Positions 34,918 through 44,859 of a stretch of DNA of 64,000 nucleotides are shown here, in pieces (position 1 is the first letter of the stretch; every line of letters begins with the position of its first letter). The notes under the pieces were generated by a model that saw only the letters and a program-made list of their open reading frames with translations, did no database searches and was not told the DNA's origin. The position numbers and the translations under genes are program-made. Origin of the DNA: Vibrio sp. FE10 (lineage in GTDB: Bacteria; Pseudomonadota; Gammaproteobacteria; Enterobacterales; Vibrionaceae); contig NZ_AP028067.1 of NCBI RefSeq assembly GCF_030297155.1, positions 1,054,001 to 1,118,000 of the forward strand, read 5' to 3'.

Positions 34918-35229
34918 ATGGGAAAACGACACACTAAACAAGAATGGCAAACGCTTATCGAACAATCTGAATCGAGTTCATTGTCAACGATCGCATTCTG
35001 TAAGCTCAATGACTTCAATCCCTCAACGTTTTATGCTAAGCGCCAACAACTCAAAAAAGCGGATGTATCTCAAGGCTTTGTCCGAGCAGAGGTCGTCGAA
35101 AAGACAACGAAATACCAAGCTCAAATAGCAACCGCTAACATGACCCTTCTCGTCAGTGATGTTGAGCTGAGTATTCCTCAAGGCACGCCTGCAACCTACC
35201 TAGCAGAGCTCATCGGGGCGCTGTCATGA
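34918..35229 (+). CDS. tnpA: IS66 family TnpA
   Basis: 103 residues from the ATG at 34918 after GAGGAG. GKRHTKQEWQTLIEQSESS and LSTIAFCKLNDFNPSTFYAKRQQLKK are the helix-turn-helix start typical of IS66 OrfA. It overlaps tnpB by four bases, as usual in this family. Confidence 0.85.
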   Translation: MGKRHTKQEWQTLIEQSESSSLSTIAFCKLNDFNPSTFYAKRQQLKKADVSQGFVRAEVVEKTTKYQAQIATANMTLLVSDVELSIPQGTPATYLAELIGALS

Positions 35230-35579
35230 AACGCATGCTGAGCGCCCCAGACATTTATCTGTATCGTGAGAGCGTCGATTTTAGAAAGTCCATCAATGGC
35301 CTCGCTGCAATTATCGAAAGTGACACCGATTTACCCTTGGGGAGTGGCGCACTGTTCCTGTTCACCAACAAACAGCGCGACAAAATCAAAGTGTTGTACT
35401 GGGATAAAACAGGCTTCGCCCTCTGGTATAAACGCCTCGAAAAAGCCAAGTATAAGTGGCCTTCAAAAGAGAGAAATAAGGTGTTTACCCTGACTCAATT
35501 TGAGCTTGATAGACTGCTTTCTGGTTTCACAATTATCGGTCATGAACCAGTCAAAATAAACGATTTTACAATGAGTTAA
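35226..35579 (+). CDS. tnpB: IS66 family TnpB
   Basis: 117 residues with the IS66 OrfB signature (DIYLYRESVDFRKSINGLAAI, LFLFTNKQRDKIKVLYWDKTGFALWYKRLEKAKY). It is required for IS66 transposition though its role is unknown. Full length. The following tnpC is separated by the inserted ISL3-type element. Confidence 0.92.
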   Translation: MKRMLSAPDIYLYRESVDFRKSINGLAAIIESDTDLPLGSGALFLFTNKQRDKIKVLYWDKTGFALWYKRLEKAKYKWPSKERNKVFTLTQFELDRLLSGFTIIGHEPVKINDFTMS

Positions 35580-35635
35580 TCGATAATAAAGCCTTATATA
35601 CCAAGCGTTAACGGCACAGTTTTAATATAATAAAT

Positions 35636-36927
35636 GGTTCATCGCGGATTAGCGGGAACTAAAAACAAAAACGGTAGTAAGTGATATGGTTTAGTCGCCA
35701 AACAAAAATCATACACAAACTACCGTTTTCATGCCGAATCATACTTTCCTATCTTCATTCTGGGAAGGCTTTAAAATAGTAAAGTCTCACCAGACAGCAT
35801 CACTTATTACACTGACTCTTAAACCTAACTCTGAGGCTAAATGCTTTTGCGGTCTTGAAGCCGAGGCTATCCATGAGTATCAATGGCGTCATGTGAAAGA
35901 TGCCATGCTGCTCAATGTCCCTGTTGAACTTTCCGTTCAAACTCGAAGGATTAAGTGTCGTGACTGCGGCATAAAAACAGAGTCTCTATCTTGGTTGGAG
36001 CCTTATGCTCGTATAACGAAGCGCCTAAAAAACTATATAGAACAACTACTGCCTCTTCTTCCCATTAAGCATATCTCCCAGTTAACGAGCGTTCATTGGC
36101 ACACCATTAAAGAGATAGATAAACGTCGACTTCGCCAAGTGGTACCGTCAGTGAAATGGGAGGAGTTAACGCAACTCGTCATGGACGAGTTCGCCATCTT
36201 TAAAGGGCACCGATATGCCACAGTCATCGCTGATGCTAAGACTCACCAAGTCATTTGGATAGGGTTAGGCCGTAGCCGTAAGGACATACGACCGTTCTTC
36301 GAACAGTTAGGCAAGCATGGCAACAAAATCGAAGCGGTCGCGATGGACATGAATACGGCTTTTGACCTTGAAGTTCAAGCGCACTGCCCGAACGCAAAAA
36401 TCGTTTACGACTTATTCCATGTTGTTGCTAAGTTCGGTCGTGAGGTGATGGATAGAGTCAGAGTCGACCAAGCTAACAAACTCAAGCAAGATAAAAAAAC
36501 GAGGCAATGGGTCAAGCGCTCACGCTGGGTATTGTTGAAAAATAGAAGCAACTTAAATCCACGGCAAGATAGCTACCTTACCGAAATATTGAATATCAAT
36601 AAAGACTTAATGACCACTTATATACTCGGCTCACAACTCAAAGAGCTTTGGTATTGTGAATCAGAAGCACATGCTAAGGGGCTCTGGGAGGTATGGTGGG
36701 CACAAGTGCAAGAGAGTGGAATTAAGCCATTGAAAGAGTTCGCACGAAAACTGAGGCCTTATCTTCACGGCATTATTGCATCGGCAAGTTACCCGTTAAA
36801 CACCTGCACACTAGAAGGGATAAACAACAAGATAAAGCTAATCAAGCGAATGGGGTATGGATATCGAGATACAGACTACTTCTTCTTGAAGATAAAAGCG
36901 GCTTTCCCCGGAAAGCCGCGATGAACC
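35636..36927 (+). mobile_element. ISL3-family insertion sequence inside IS66
   Basis: The 1292-bp element has inverted ends GGTTCATCGCGGATTAGCGG (left) and GGTTCATCGCGGCTTTCCGG (right, reverse complement). It is flanked by the 8-bp duplication TAATAAAT at 35628-35635 and 36928-36935. It separates tnpB from tnpC of the IS66 host element. The same right junction is found in the second copy at 41337/41338. Confidence 0.92.
35731..36924 (+). CDS. ISL3 family transposase
   Basis: 397 residues. An N-terminal zinc-finger-like region (CFCGLEAEAIHEY, RRIKCRDCG) precedes the DDE core: Asp in LVMDEFAIFKGHRYATV, Asp in AVAMDMNTAF and the late Glu region (CTLEGINNKIKLIKRMGYGY). It ends LKIKAAFPGKPR, typical of the family. 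The frame is complete, so the IS may be active. Its stop overlaps the right inverted repeat. Confidence 0.92.
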   Translation: MPNHTFLSSFWEGFKIVKSHQTASLITLTLKPNSEAKCFCGLEAEAIHEYQWRHVKDAMLLNVPVELSVQTRRIKCRDCGIKTESLSWLEPYARITKRLKNYIEQLLPLLPIKHISQLTSVHWHTIKEIDKRRLRQVVPSVKWEELTQLVMDEFAIFKGHRYATVIADAKTHQVIWIGLGRSRKDIRPFFEQLGKHGNKIEAVAMDMNTAFDLEVQAHCPNAKIVYDLFHVVAKFGREVMDRVRVDQANKLKQDKKTRQWVKRSRWVLLKNRSNLNPRQDSYLTEILNINKDLMTTYILGSQLKELWYCESEAHAKGLWEVWWAQVQESGIKPLKEFARKLRPYLHGIIASASYPLNTCTLEGINNKIKLIKRMGYGYRDTDYFFLKIKAAFPGKPR

Positions 36928-36938
36928 TAATAAATGCC

Positions 36939-38474
36939 ATGAAAAAGACGCCAAATATCAACCCGGAAAGTCAAGATATTGCCGAGCTACAAGCGATGGT
37001 AGCCGCTCTGATATCGGAGAAAAATGAGTGGAAAAAAGAGCGCCAATCGCTGCTTGAACAACTCAAACTTGCCTTCGACCGCCAGTTCGCTAAACGCTCG
37101 GAGGCGTTAAAGCCTTACGATGAATCACAAGGTGACCTGTTCAACGAAGTGGAATGTGAAGCCGCTAAGGAAGAAGAGGTTGAGGTGACAACGACGACCA
37201 CAACGAAGAAACGTGGTAAACGTAAACCACTTCCAACGACCTTGCCTCGAGAGGTTATCGAGCTCGATTTAGACGACCACGAAAAGCAGTGTTCATGCTG
37301 CAATCATAACCTGCATAAAATCGGTGAAGACCGCAGTGAGAAACTTGAGTTCTCACCAGCCGTACTCAAAATGCTGGAGTATGTCCGTCCTAAATATGCT
37401 TGTCGTCAGTGCGAGCAAACCAAAGACAATAGCCGCATCGTTCAAAAGCCAGCACCACATAGTATTATCCCTAAGAGCTTCGCGACAGAAAGCTTGCTTG
37501 CCAACATTATCCTTGGTAAATACCAATACGCGATGCCACTGTATTGGCAAGAGTCGCTGTTTACTCAGTCGGGTATCGAGCTATCACGCACCACGATGGC
37601 AAGGTGGGTTATCCAAGTCAGTGAGAAGTTCGCACCACTCTACGCAGCTTTAAAAGAACACTTACTTCAACAAGTGGTGGTTCAGGCAGATGAAACGCCG
37701 CTCAATGTCCTCAAAGAAGAGAAACAGTGTTACATGTGGCTCTACTGCTCGGGCGTAGACTCGCCAGGTGCCGTACTCCCTAATGTGAAAAATATCGCCT
37801 TGTACGACTATCAAAACAGTCGAGCGAGGGCGTGCCCTATTGCCTTTTTAGGCAGCTACAACGGTTATCTACAAACCGATGGCTACGCGGCTTATGATGG
37901 ACTTCATCAAATGACCAATGTGGGGTGCTTAGCTCATGCTCGGCGCAAGTTCATGGACGCTAAGAAGCTGCAAGGCAAAGGTAAGTCGGGTAAGGCCGAT
38001 AAGGTGCTGGCTAAAATCCAAAAACTCTATGGGATAGAATCACGTTTAAAAGGTGCGTCTGTCGAAACACGAAAAGCAGAACGTCAACTGCATGCCAAGC
38101 CGATACTGGATGAGCTTTACGAGTGGATGACGACTCAACAAGTGCTAGCGTCTAGCCCGCTGGGCAAGGGGATAAAATACACGCTCGGACAATGGGCAAA
38201 GTTCATTCGTTATATCGACGATGGTCACTTATCTATCGATAATAATCGCGCTGAACGCGCAATTAAACCACTGGTCATTGGTAGAAAAAATTGGTTGTTC
38301 TCTGACACACCAAACGGTGCTGGTGCGAGCGCGATGCTTTACAGCATCGTCGAGACCGCGAAAGCCAACGGTCTTATCCTCTACGACTATCTGGTCAAGT
38401 GCATGAAAGAGTTGGCGAAAGCAGAGCCTGATATCGACGCACTCCTACCTTGGAACATGCCAAAAACGGAATAG
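36939..38474 (+). CDS. tnpC: IS66 family TnpC transposase
   Basis: 511 residues from the ATG at 36939, the native start outside the ISL3 insertion; the upstream ATG at 36921 lies in the ISL3 end. Order of parts: leucine-zipper-like N-terminus, zinc finger (CSCCNHNLHKI, YACRQCEQTK), DDE core (VVQADETPLNV, LQTDGYAAYDGL, DNNRAERAIKPLVIGRKNWLF). All catalytic parts are present. The gene is now cut off from tnpAB by the inserted IS. Confidence 0.92.
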   Translation: MKKTPNINPESQDIAELQAMVAALISEKNEWKKERQSLLEQLKLAFDRQFAKRSEALKPYDESQGDLFNEVECEAAKEEEVEVTTTTTTKKRGKRKPLPTTLPREVIELDLDDHEKQCSCCNHNLHKIGEDRSEKLEFSPAVLKMLEYVRPKYACRQCEQTKDNSRIVQKPAPHSIIPKSFATESLLANIILGKYQYAMPLYWQESLFTQSGIELSRTTMARWVIQVSEKFAPLYAALKEHLLQQVVVQADETPLNVLKEEKQCYMWLYCSGVDSPGAVLPNVKNIALYDYQNSRARACPIAFLGSYNGYLQTDGYAAYDGLHQMTNVGCLAHARRKFMDAKKLQGKGKSGKADKVLAKIQKLYGIESRLKGASVETRKAERQLHAKPILDELYEWMTTQQVLASSPLGKGIKYTLGQWAKFIRYIDDGHLSIDNNRAERAIKPLVIGRKNWLFSDTPNGAGASAMLYSIVETAKANGLILYDYLVKCMKELAKAEPDIDALLPWNMPKTE

Positions 38475-38798
38475 TCCACCCTCCCCGAATAGTGTTCAGA
38501 ATGAAAGATACAGCCTTAGTTGGCGGTATCTGCGTAGATATTAGAAAGTCAACGAGTCGATTTAGAGACGCTTACGGAACTTCTAGTGTGTCAGCTGCAC
38601 GCGTCAGGTTCATGGTAAGCCACCATGATAAAACCCATACATCGACACTAGTATGGCTGCGTCAACCGCCATTAAAGGAAAATGCTAAACATATATCGCC
38701 TTTGAGCTAGGAGCACATTGCATTAACTGGTGAGTACCGTTGGCCAAATCCTTAACGTAGGGTAATTTACTAATTCCCTGTCTACCCTTTAACTGAGA
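38475..38798. other. Non-coding stretch between tnpC and the outer-membrane gene
   Basis: No convincing gene is seen. GAGACGCTTAC at 38565-38575 could be an old inner IS66 end, but no duplication supports it. Confidence 0.4.
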
Positions 38799-39404
38799 TC
38801 AGAAGTGATATTGGATATTTGTTATTAATGCAACATCATCTTCTATTTTTACAGTTCTATAAACATAATTACTTGAAAGATTTTGTTGTTCATGGGTAGT
38901 TAAAGAAATTTCACCTCCTAGACTCCAGTTTTTTGCAAATTTATAGTCTATACCTGTTTGTACACCTCCGATCGTGCCGTGTATATCATTTAAGTCGTTA
39001 TCAAAGGCAAATTCATAGCCCATATGCACCCCAGTAGTCCAGCTCAACTTTTCAAAGAGTGGTAAAATATAATCGTAATTTATAGAGATAACACCGAGAT
39101 CGACTCCTTCAGGAGCATCGTCCGGTTTGATATCATCGTAAACAAAACTCATTTTTATACGGTGGTTATTATTTATAATTACACCAGAATTAAGACCGAC
39201 GATAGGTTGAGCTCTTAAATCGTAGCTGGAAGTCTCAACCCCCTCATAACTTCCTGTTAAATATTGTCTTTGCTGTTCTAATTTCCCACTAATTCGAGTT
39301 CCAACGTCAAGTCCAACAAAGTAATTATAATTGTCAGATGCATTGGCGATAAATGGTGTGCTAACAATCAGAGCTACCAGATTGTTTACTAGTATATTTC
39401 TCAT
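38799..39404 (-). CDS. Outer-membrane beta-barrel protein (cargo of the composite element)
   Basis: 201 residues with a cleavable signal peptide (LVALIVSTPFIANA). Alternating strands follow (YNYFVGLDVGTRISG, RIKMSFVYDDIKP, WSLGGEISLTTHEQ), and the C-terminal IQYHF ends in phenylalanine, the usual barrel assembly signal. It resembles small OmpA/OmpW-type barrels, but no exact family is recognised. It is the only intact passenger gene between the two IS66 copies. Confidence 0.75.
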   Translation of the reverse strand: MRNILVNNLVALIVSTPFIANASDNYNYFVGLDVGTRISGKLEQQRQYLTGSYEGVETSSYDLRAQPIVGLNSGVIINNNHRIKMSFVYDDIKPDDAPEGVDLGVISINYDYILPLFEKLSWTTGVHMGYEFAFDNDLNDIHGTIGGVQTGIDYKFAKNWSLGGEISLTTHEQQNLSSNYVYRTVKIEDDVALITNIQYHF

Positions 39405-39550
39405 AATTTTCTCTTTTGATAAATTTAACCGGCATTGTTGCTCAAATCAGCTTGAGGTTCAACGACGCCATATTTGACTAATAGTTAGCTTCTAACAGGC
39501 ATACCTAGTCCTATGACTTTGTTTATAGCTTTGACATTCGCCATGATTTC

Positions 39551-40321
39551 TCACACTTGAACGTTGTAACATCTCAAGCTCAATTTACCGCTAGTTAGTC
39601 CTTTATATCGAGACATTGCAGTCTCAGATATTGAGCGATAGTAGTAACCAGACTCAGATTTCCACTCCGTTATTGTTCCGTTTTCAAGAGCCTCTACAGC
39701 TTCATTTCTGGGATGCCCACCTTCCCAAAGAGCCGCATTCTTTCGAGGTGGTATCAACGGAGTACAGCCCTTATTTTTCAGAGTCTCATGGCAACTTTTT
39801 GTGTCATATGCTCCATCAGCCGATACTGTATGGATCTTTCTACGTAAAGGGTTGAGTAATGTTGGCAGCACTTCGTTATCGCCAAAACTTACAAAACTGA
39901 CTTCTGCACGAATAACCTCATGAGTTTCTACATCAACAGCTAAGTGCAGTTTGCGCCAAGTTCTGCGTTTTGCGGCACCGTGCTTTTTCACTTTTCATTC
40001 ACCCTCGCCAAAAACTTTGAGACCAGTCGAGTCAATGGCTATATGGCGAATATCTCCTTTGGATTTATTGCGATATTTGACCTGAACTGTCTTCGAGCGT
40101 TTGCTGATACAGGTGTAGTCAGGGGACGTCAGTGGAACATCCAATAGCTCAAAGATAGAATCAATAAAGCCTTGAAGAGCACGTAATGGCAGAGAGAAGA
40201 TCCCCTTAATCATCAAAGCAGTTTCAATCGCGGTATCAGAATATTGGAAACCTCTACCGCGCTTGCACAGAGCCTTATTGTATTCCGCCCAGTTAGTTAT
40301 CTTCTTTTCCGCTTTACCTAT
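39551..40321 (-). pseudogene. IS5-family (IS903-like) transposase, disrupted
   Basis: The reverse strand reads GKAEKKITNWAEYNKALCKR, an internal gap, YSDTAIETALMIKGIFSLPL, AIDSTGLKVFGEGE, then a TGA stop where tryptophan is expected, then KKHGAAKRRTWRKLHLAVDVE. The frame is the same on both sides of the stop. The start ATG reads ATA and a segment of roughly 25-30 residues near the N-terminus is missing. The gene is dead by at least three changes. Confidence 0.85.
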
Positions 40322-40912
40322 GTCACCACCGTTCTAACTACCATAAAGGATCACAGGACTTGGAAAAGGTTCAACTGATTTAAGCAATAACGCCAATTTA
40401 ACCTGTAAAAACAACCGATAAATCATATTTATAATAGACTACATCATCAACCCTGGCTTACCAGGAATATCAATTATAACCTTTTATTATCACAGAAGGC
40501 TTGAACACCCTATGGAGGTGCTTGTGGTTTTGTTGCGTAATTCGACGGAAATAAATAATGAAATTGCGATCTGATCAACCACGTCATCTAGCGATTACAA
40601 TTGAGCTCATGGTGAGGCGAATGTCAAGGTAAGGGTGGCAAGAGTTGAGTGGCTTTGTTGACGCGCTCATTAAATCATCAATTTTGATTTGAGCGTGTCT
40701 TCCTTTAGCCTTGCCATATATCTTCATATCTAGCTCAATAACCACGCCTTACAAATACAACGAATCCAGACGTCATAATTTCAAAAAGCCCACCTATCGG
40801 TAAACCAATTATGCCGAATACAACCTAAGTCTGCGTGATCGGGGGACGCATTGATATCTGGTTACCCGACGACATTATAGAGAACTGACAAACTGAGCAA
40901 TGCACTTACGAT
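40322..40912. other. Stretch without genes, including IS-end-like sequences
   Basis: No gene is seen. GTGGTTTTGTTGCGTAATTC (40529) and GTGGCTTTGTTGACGCGCTC (40647) resemble IS5-type ends and may be scars. The second ISL3 fragment begins abruptly near 40913. Confidence 0.45.
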
Positions 40913-41337
40913 GGCACTGGGTCAAGCGCTCACGCTGGGTATTGTTGAAAAATAGAAGCAACTTAAATCCACGGCAAGATAGCTACCTTACCGAAATATT
41001 GAATATCAATAAGGACTTAATGACCACTTATATACTCGGCTCACAACTCAAAGAGCTTTGGTATTGTGAATCAGAAGCACATGCTAAGGGGCTCTGGGAG
41101 GTATGGTGGGCACAAGTGCAAGAGAGTGGAATTAAGCCATTGAAAGAGTTCGCACGAAAACTGAGGCCTTATCTTCACGGTATTATCGCATCGGCAAGTT
41201 ATCCGCTCAACACCTGCACATTGGAAGGGATAAACAACAAAATAAAGTTAATCAAGCGAATGGGGTATGGGTATCGAGATACAGACTACTTCTTCTTGAA
41301 GATAAAAGCGGCTTTCCCCCGAAAGCCGCGATGAACC
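40913..41337 (+). pseudogene. Truncated second copy of the ISL3 transposase and right end
   Basis: From about 40913 the sequence matches the C-terminal third of the ISL3 transposase at 36505-36927 almost exactly, including the right inverted repeat and TAATAAAT after it. The 5' two thirds and left end are missing. The shared junction shows that this copy derives from the same IS66::ISL3 structure. Confidence 0.9.
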
Positions 41338-41348
41338 TAATAAATGCC

Positions 41349-42821
41349 ATGAAAAAGACGCCAAATATCAACCCGGAAAGTCAAGATATTGCCGAGCTAC
41401 AAGCGATGGTAGCCGCTCTGATATCGGAGAAAAATGAGTGGAAACAAGAGCGCCAATCGCTGCTTGAACAACTCTAACTCGCCTTCGACCGCTAGTTCGC
41501 GAAACGCTCGGAGGCGTTAAAGCCTAACGATGAATCACAAGGTGACCTGTTCAACGAAGCGGAATGTGAAGCCGCTAAGGAAGAAGAGGTTGAGGTGACA
41601 ACGACGACCACAACGAAAAAGCGTGGTAAACGTAAACCTCTACCTAAGACTTTGCCTCGTGAGGTTATCGAACTCGATGTAGACGACCATGAAAAGCAGT
41701 GCGCTTGCTGCAATCATAGCCTGCATAAAATCGGTGAAGACCGCAGCGAGAAGCTAGAGTTCACGCCTGCTGTACTCAAGGTGCTGGAATATGTCCGCCC
41801 TAAATATACGTGCCGCGAGTGTGAGAAAACAAAAGACAATAGCCGCATCGTTCAAAAGCCAGCCCCGCAGAGTCTTATCCCTAAGAGCTTCGCGACAGAA
41901 AGCTTGCTTGCCAATATCATTATGGGTAAATACCAATACGCGATGCCACTTTATCGCCAAGAATCACTGTTTACTCAATCGGGTATCGAGCTATCACGCA
42001 CCACCATGGCAAGGTGGATTATCCAAGTCAGTGAGAAGTTCGAACCTTTATATGAAGAGCTGAAAGACCATCTTCTTCAACAAGTAGTGGTTCAAGCGGA
42101 TGAAACGCCGCTTAATGTGCTCAAAGAAGAGAAACAGTGTTACATGTGGCTCTGCTGCTCGGGCGCCGACTCACCCGAAACCGCACTACCGAATGTGAAA
42201 AATATCGCCTTGTACGACTATCAAAACAGTCGAGCGAGGGCGTGCCCTATTGCCTTTTTAGGGAGCTACAACGGTTATCTACAAACCGATGGCTACGCGG
42301 CTTATGATGGACTTCATCAAGTGACAAATGTGGGGTGCTTAGCGCATGCTCGGCGAAAGTTCATGGACGCTAAGAAGCTTCAAGGCAAAGGTAAGTCGGG
42401 CAAGGCCGATAAGGCGCTGGCTAAAATCCAAAAACTCTACGGGATAGAATCACGTTTAAAAGGTGCGTCTGTCGAAGAAAGAAAAGCAGAGCGTCAAGCG
42501 TATGCCAAACCGATACTGGATGAACTTTACGAATGGATGACGACCCTGAAAGTGATAGGCTCTAGTGCACTAGGTAAAGCAATAAAATACACGCTCGGAC
42601 AATGGCCAAAGCTCATTCGTTATATCGACGATGGTCACTTATCTATCGATAATAATCGCGCTGAACGCGCAATTAAACCGCTGGTCATTGGCAGAAAAAA
42701 TTGGTTGTTCTCTGACATACCAAACGGTGCAGGTGCGAGCGCCATTCTTTACAGCATCGTCGAGACCGCGAAAGCAGAGCCTGATATCGACACACTCCTA
42801 CCTTGGAACTTCAAACATTAG
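41349..42821 (+). pseudogene. tnpC: Second IS66 tnpC copy, inactivated
   Basis: It is homologous to 36939-38474 over its length. Two in-frame stops lie near the start (TAA at 41475-41477, TAG at 41493-41495), and about 19 codons are deleted near the end (AKAEPDID joins directly). Many silent differences from the first copy show that the two have diverged or come from related elements. The right IS66 end follows at 42854. Confidence 0.9.
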
Positions 42822-42943
42822 TAATATCGCCCCGTGGGTTCGTGGGGCGCATACGATGTATTTCGAAGAGTTGACCGGAGTGTGGTAATTTTACTACGTT
42901 GAACCTTAGTCATTGTTCAAATTTGCAGACTTTCGATGCAATG

Positions 42944-43024
42944 TTATGCGAACTTATGCTGCAAATAGTATTGTAAGTCTTTGATGGTTGGTTCGAGTTA
43001 TGCTGACTTATCCTGCAATCATCA
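42944..43024 (-). mobile_element. Left end of the CAST with TnsB-type sites
   Basis: Two clear sites occur in inverted orientation to those at the right end: 42998-43017 and 42944-42963 (reverse complements TGCAGGATAAGTCAGCATAA and TGCAGCATAAGTTCGCATAA). They are 54 bp apart, the wide spacing typical of left ends. The tip, read inward, is TGATGATT. A weaker third site may lie near 42910-42930. Confidence 0.85.
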
Positions 43025-43029
43025 CCATA
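43025..43029. repeat. Target-site duplication CCATA, left copy
   Basis: This matches 5122-5126. Joining the two flanks restores ffs followed by CCATAT and the hairpin at 43031. Confidence 0.75.
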
Positions 43030-43030
43030 T

Positions 43031-43059
43031 AAAAAGCCGCTCTTAATGAGCGGCTTTTT
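43031..43059. terminator. Displaced native terminator of ffs
   Basis: AAAAAGCCGCTC pairs with GAGCGGCTTTTT around TTAAT, a 12-bp stem with flanking A and T runs, so it can work in both directions. In the empty site it would lie eight bases after ffs. It now ends the reverse-strand gene at 43125 and no longer serves ffs. Confidence 0.85.
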
Positions 43060-43124
43060 GCTGTCTGAAGCTTTTTAAAGTGAACAACAGTTCGCAATTA
43101 GTTTAGTTCACACGGCATACCAAA

Positions 43125-43886
43125 CTATTCGTAAATACTGTATGAAAAATACTTACTTGCGATTTTTTGATGCTGACCATTGTCGATCAAGCGTTGTATA
43201 CCGTCATCAATAAGATCTTTGAGTTCATTATCTTGTTTTCGTACCGCTACCCCAATACCACGACCGAACCACTTTTCTTCTGTAAATTTAGGGCCTGTAA
43301 AGTGATAGTCTTTACCCTGATCAGTTTCAAGAAAGCCCGCATTGAGCCCCATAGAACCACCAAACACGGTATCGAGACGGCCGTTGAGTAAATCGGTAAA
43401 GGCTTCGTCGAATGAGCCATAACGTTTAATGTCTACATCAGGGTAGATTTCAGAAAGGTACTTATCACCGATTGTTGCACGTTGAACCCCGATAGTTAGG
43501 TCATTCAAGCTGTCGTCATTCATATTGATCTCTCGATCTTTCTTCATCACGAAACGAGTTGGGACTTTGGCGTATGGGATGGTGAAGTTAACTTTCTTTT
43601 CACGCTCTTCGGTAATCGTCATTGCTGCAATTATCGCATCGTTCTTACGACTCAAGAGCGAAGGGATAATACCGTCCCAATCTGTTTTGGAGATGATGCA
43701 CTTTACCCCTAATTCGATACAAAGCGCGTTGGCTAAATCGACCTCAAAACCTTCAAGCTGACCATCTTGCGTTGTCCAGCTAAATGGTGGGTAAGCTCCT
43801 TCAACAGTAAAACGAATTTGCTTCCAATCCTTTGCGTATGTGAACACAGAGAAAACACTGACGAATGCAACAAGTATCCATTTCAT
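43125..43886 (-). CDS. Periplasmic amino-acid-binding protein (ABC transporter substrate-binding, ArgT/HisJ type)
   Basis: 253 residues with a signal peptide (MKWILVAFVSVFSVFTYA). Family motifs are RFTVEGAYPPFSW, GQLEGFEVDLANALC, WDGIIPSLLSRKNDAIIAAMTITEEREKKVNFTIPY and a C-terminal GIAVRK-like GVAVRKQDNELKDLID. It binds a polar amino acid in the periplasm. No permease or ATPase genes adjoin it, so it may serve a distant transporter or a sensor. Confidence 0.9.
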   Translation of the reverse strand: MKWILVAFVSVFSVFTYAKDWKQIRFTVEGAYPPFSWTTQDGQLEGFEVDLANALCIELGVKCIISKTDWDGIIPSLLSRKNDAIIAAMTITEEREKKVNFTIPYAKVPTRFVMKKDREINMNDDSLNDLTIGVQRATIGDKYLSEIYPDVDIKRYGSFDEAFTDLLNGRLDTVFGGSMGLNAGFLETDQGKDYHFTGPKFTEEKWFGRGIGVAVRKQDNELKDLIDDGIQRLIDNGQHQKIASKYFSYSIYE

Positions 43887-44136
43887 TTGTTATTTCCTTA
43901 TAGTAATAATGGATACTGATAATTAACTACTTGTTAACATTTTTCAATGCGAATACATATTGATGTGAGCAAAGGCATGCATAGTAATTAGTTAGCCCCA
44001 GTTCTATTGCCAGAAGTACTGTTAGCGTATTTAAGGATGTTAAATTAGTTATCCTCTTAATCTGCAGGCAGCATTACAGCAGACGATTTTTCCTCTCAAA
44101 TGAAATCCAATTTATTTTTTTCCTTTACTGGCTCGA

Positions 44137-44769
44137 CTAGAGGTTGGATCTGTGACTTGTTACTGCGAGTGCAATGGCTGCAGTTAAAAGCGCTGAGCCA
44201 CCGATTTTATTCAGGTACGTTGGGCGATCTTGCATAAACCCAAGAAGCTTCTTGGCAGATATGGCGTAAATCATAACCCACGTAAAATCCAACACTGCCA
44301 TTGTGGGGCACATCACCAACATTTGTGATAACAAAGGTTTGGTTGGGTCAATGAACTGGGGGAAGAATGCGGTGAAAAACACAATCGCTTTGGGGTTGCC
44401 TGCTGCAACGAAGAACCCACTTAAATAGAGTCTGTGGCCTGAAATCGCGGTGGGTGAATTGTTGACGATTTGTGCTTCACACTCAGGTTTATCAAACAAC
44501 ATCTTGATACCCATATACAGCAATGTTGTGACCCCAAGCCACTTGATAACGGCGAACGCTAGTTCAGACGCTGACATTATGACGCCAAGTCCAATTGCAA
44601 CAATGATCATCTGTATGAAGTTTGCTGAGATATCACCTAGTGCCGTAAAAATAGCTTTATTAACGCCATATTTCATTGAATGAACGACTCCCAACAAAAT
44701 GCTGGGACCTGGCGTCATAGTTAAGATAAGTGAAGCGAGGCAGAAGGTTAGCCATGTTTCTATAGTCAT
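44137..44769 (-). CDS. LysE/RhtB-family amino-acid exporter
   Basis: 210 residues with six membrane helices and the N-terminal TLTPGPSI-like motif (ILTMTPGPSILLGVVHSMKYG) and GNPKAIVFFTAFFPQF of the family. It exports amino acids across the inner membrane. It is divergent from a LysR-type regulator 90 bases away, the usual arrangement for controlled exporters. Confidence 0.9.
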   Translation of the reverse strand: MTIETWLTFCLASLILTMTPGPSILLGVVHSMKYGVNKAIFTALGDISANFIQMIIVAIGLGVIMSASELAFAVIKWLGVTTLLYMGIKMLFDKPECEAQIVNNSPTAISGHRLYLSGFFVAAGNPKAIVFFTAFFPQFIDPTKPLLSQMLVMCPTMAVLDFTWVMIYAISAKKLLGFMQDRPTYLNKIGGSALLTAAIALAVTSHRSNL

Positions 44770-44859
44770 TTGTTTTCTCCGGGTGACTAGTCTCTATTTT
44801 TCGGAAAAAGTAGTCTGCTAGCATAGAGATAGATATCAAAATAACTTGAGGTTATATAA

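Larger units (their letters stand above)
34838..42854 (+). mobile_element. IS66-type composite element, about 8 kb
   Basis: The left tip GTAAGCGCTCC (34838) and the reverse complement of the right tip, GTATGCGCCCC (ending 42854), are related inverted repeats. The 8-bp sequence GATGTATT lies outside both (34830-34837 and 42855-42862). Inside are one IS66 copy carrying an ISL3-type IS, an outer-membrane protein gene, an IS5 remnant, and a second, truncated IS66 copy. I infer that the whole unit moved as a compound transposon using the two outer ends. Confidence 0.7.
5127..43024 (+). mobile_element. Tn7-like CRISPR-associated transposon (type I-F3 CAST) inserted after ffs
   Basis: The element is about 37.9 kb. 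Evidence is fourfold: tnsABC at one end; a tniQ-cas8/5-cas7-cas6 operon without cas1 or cas2-3; a short array whose last guide matches ffs; and inverted binding-site arrays at both ends with a CCATA duplication outside. I infer termini TGAAGCCT (right) and TGATGATT (left, reverse complement), each directly followed by the first binding site. The ffs target fits the I-F3b branch. Much of the cargo is decayed or reshuffled, but all transposition and targeting genes look intact. Confidence 0.9.

Noticed and set aside
36921..36938. Start of IS66 tnpC at 36921
   Set aside because: Those codons belong to the ISL3 inverted repeat and duplicated bases; the native start is the ATG at 36939.
38565..38575. 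GAGACGCTTAC as the right end of the first IS66 copy
   Set aside because: No matching 8-bp duplication flanks it, whereas 34838 and 42854 share GATGTATT.
38450..38710. An 86-codon frame after tnpC
   Set aside because: It overlaps the end of tnpC in another frame and has no recognisable features.
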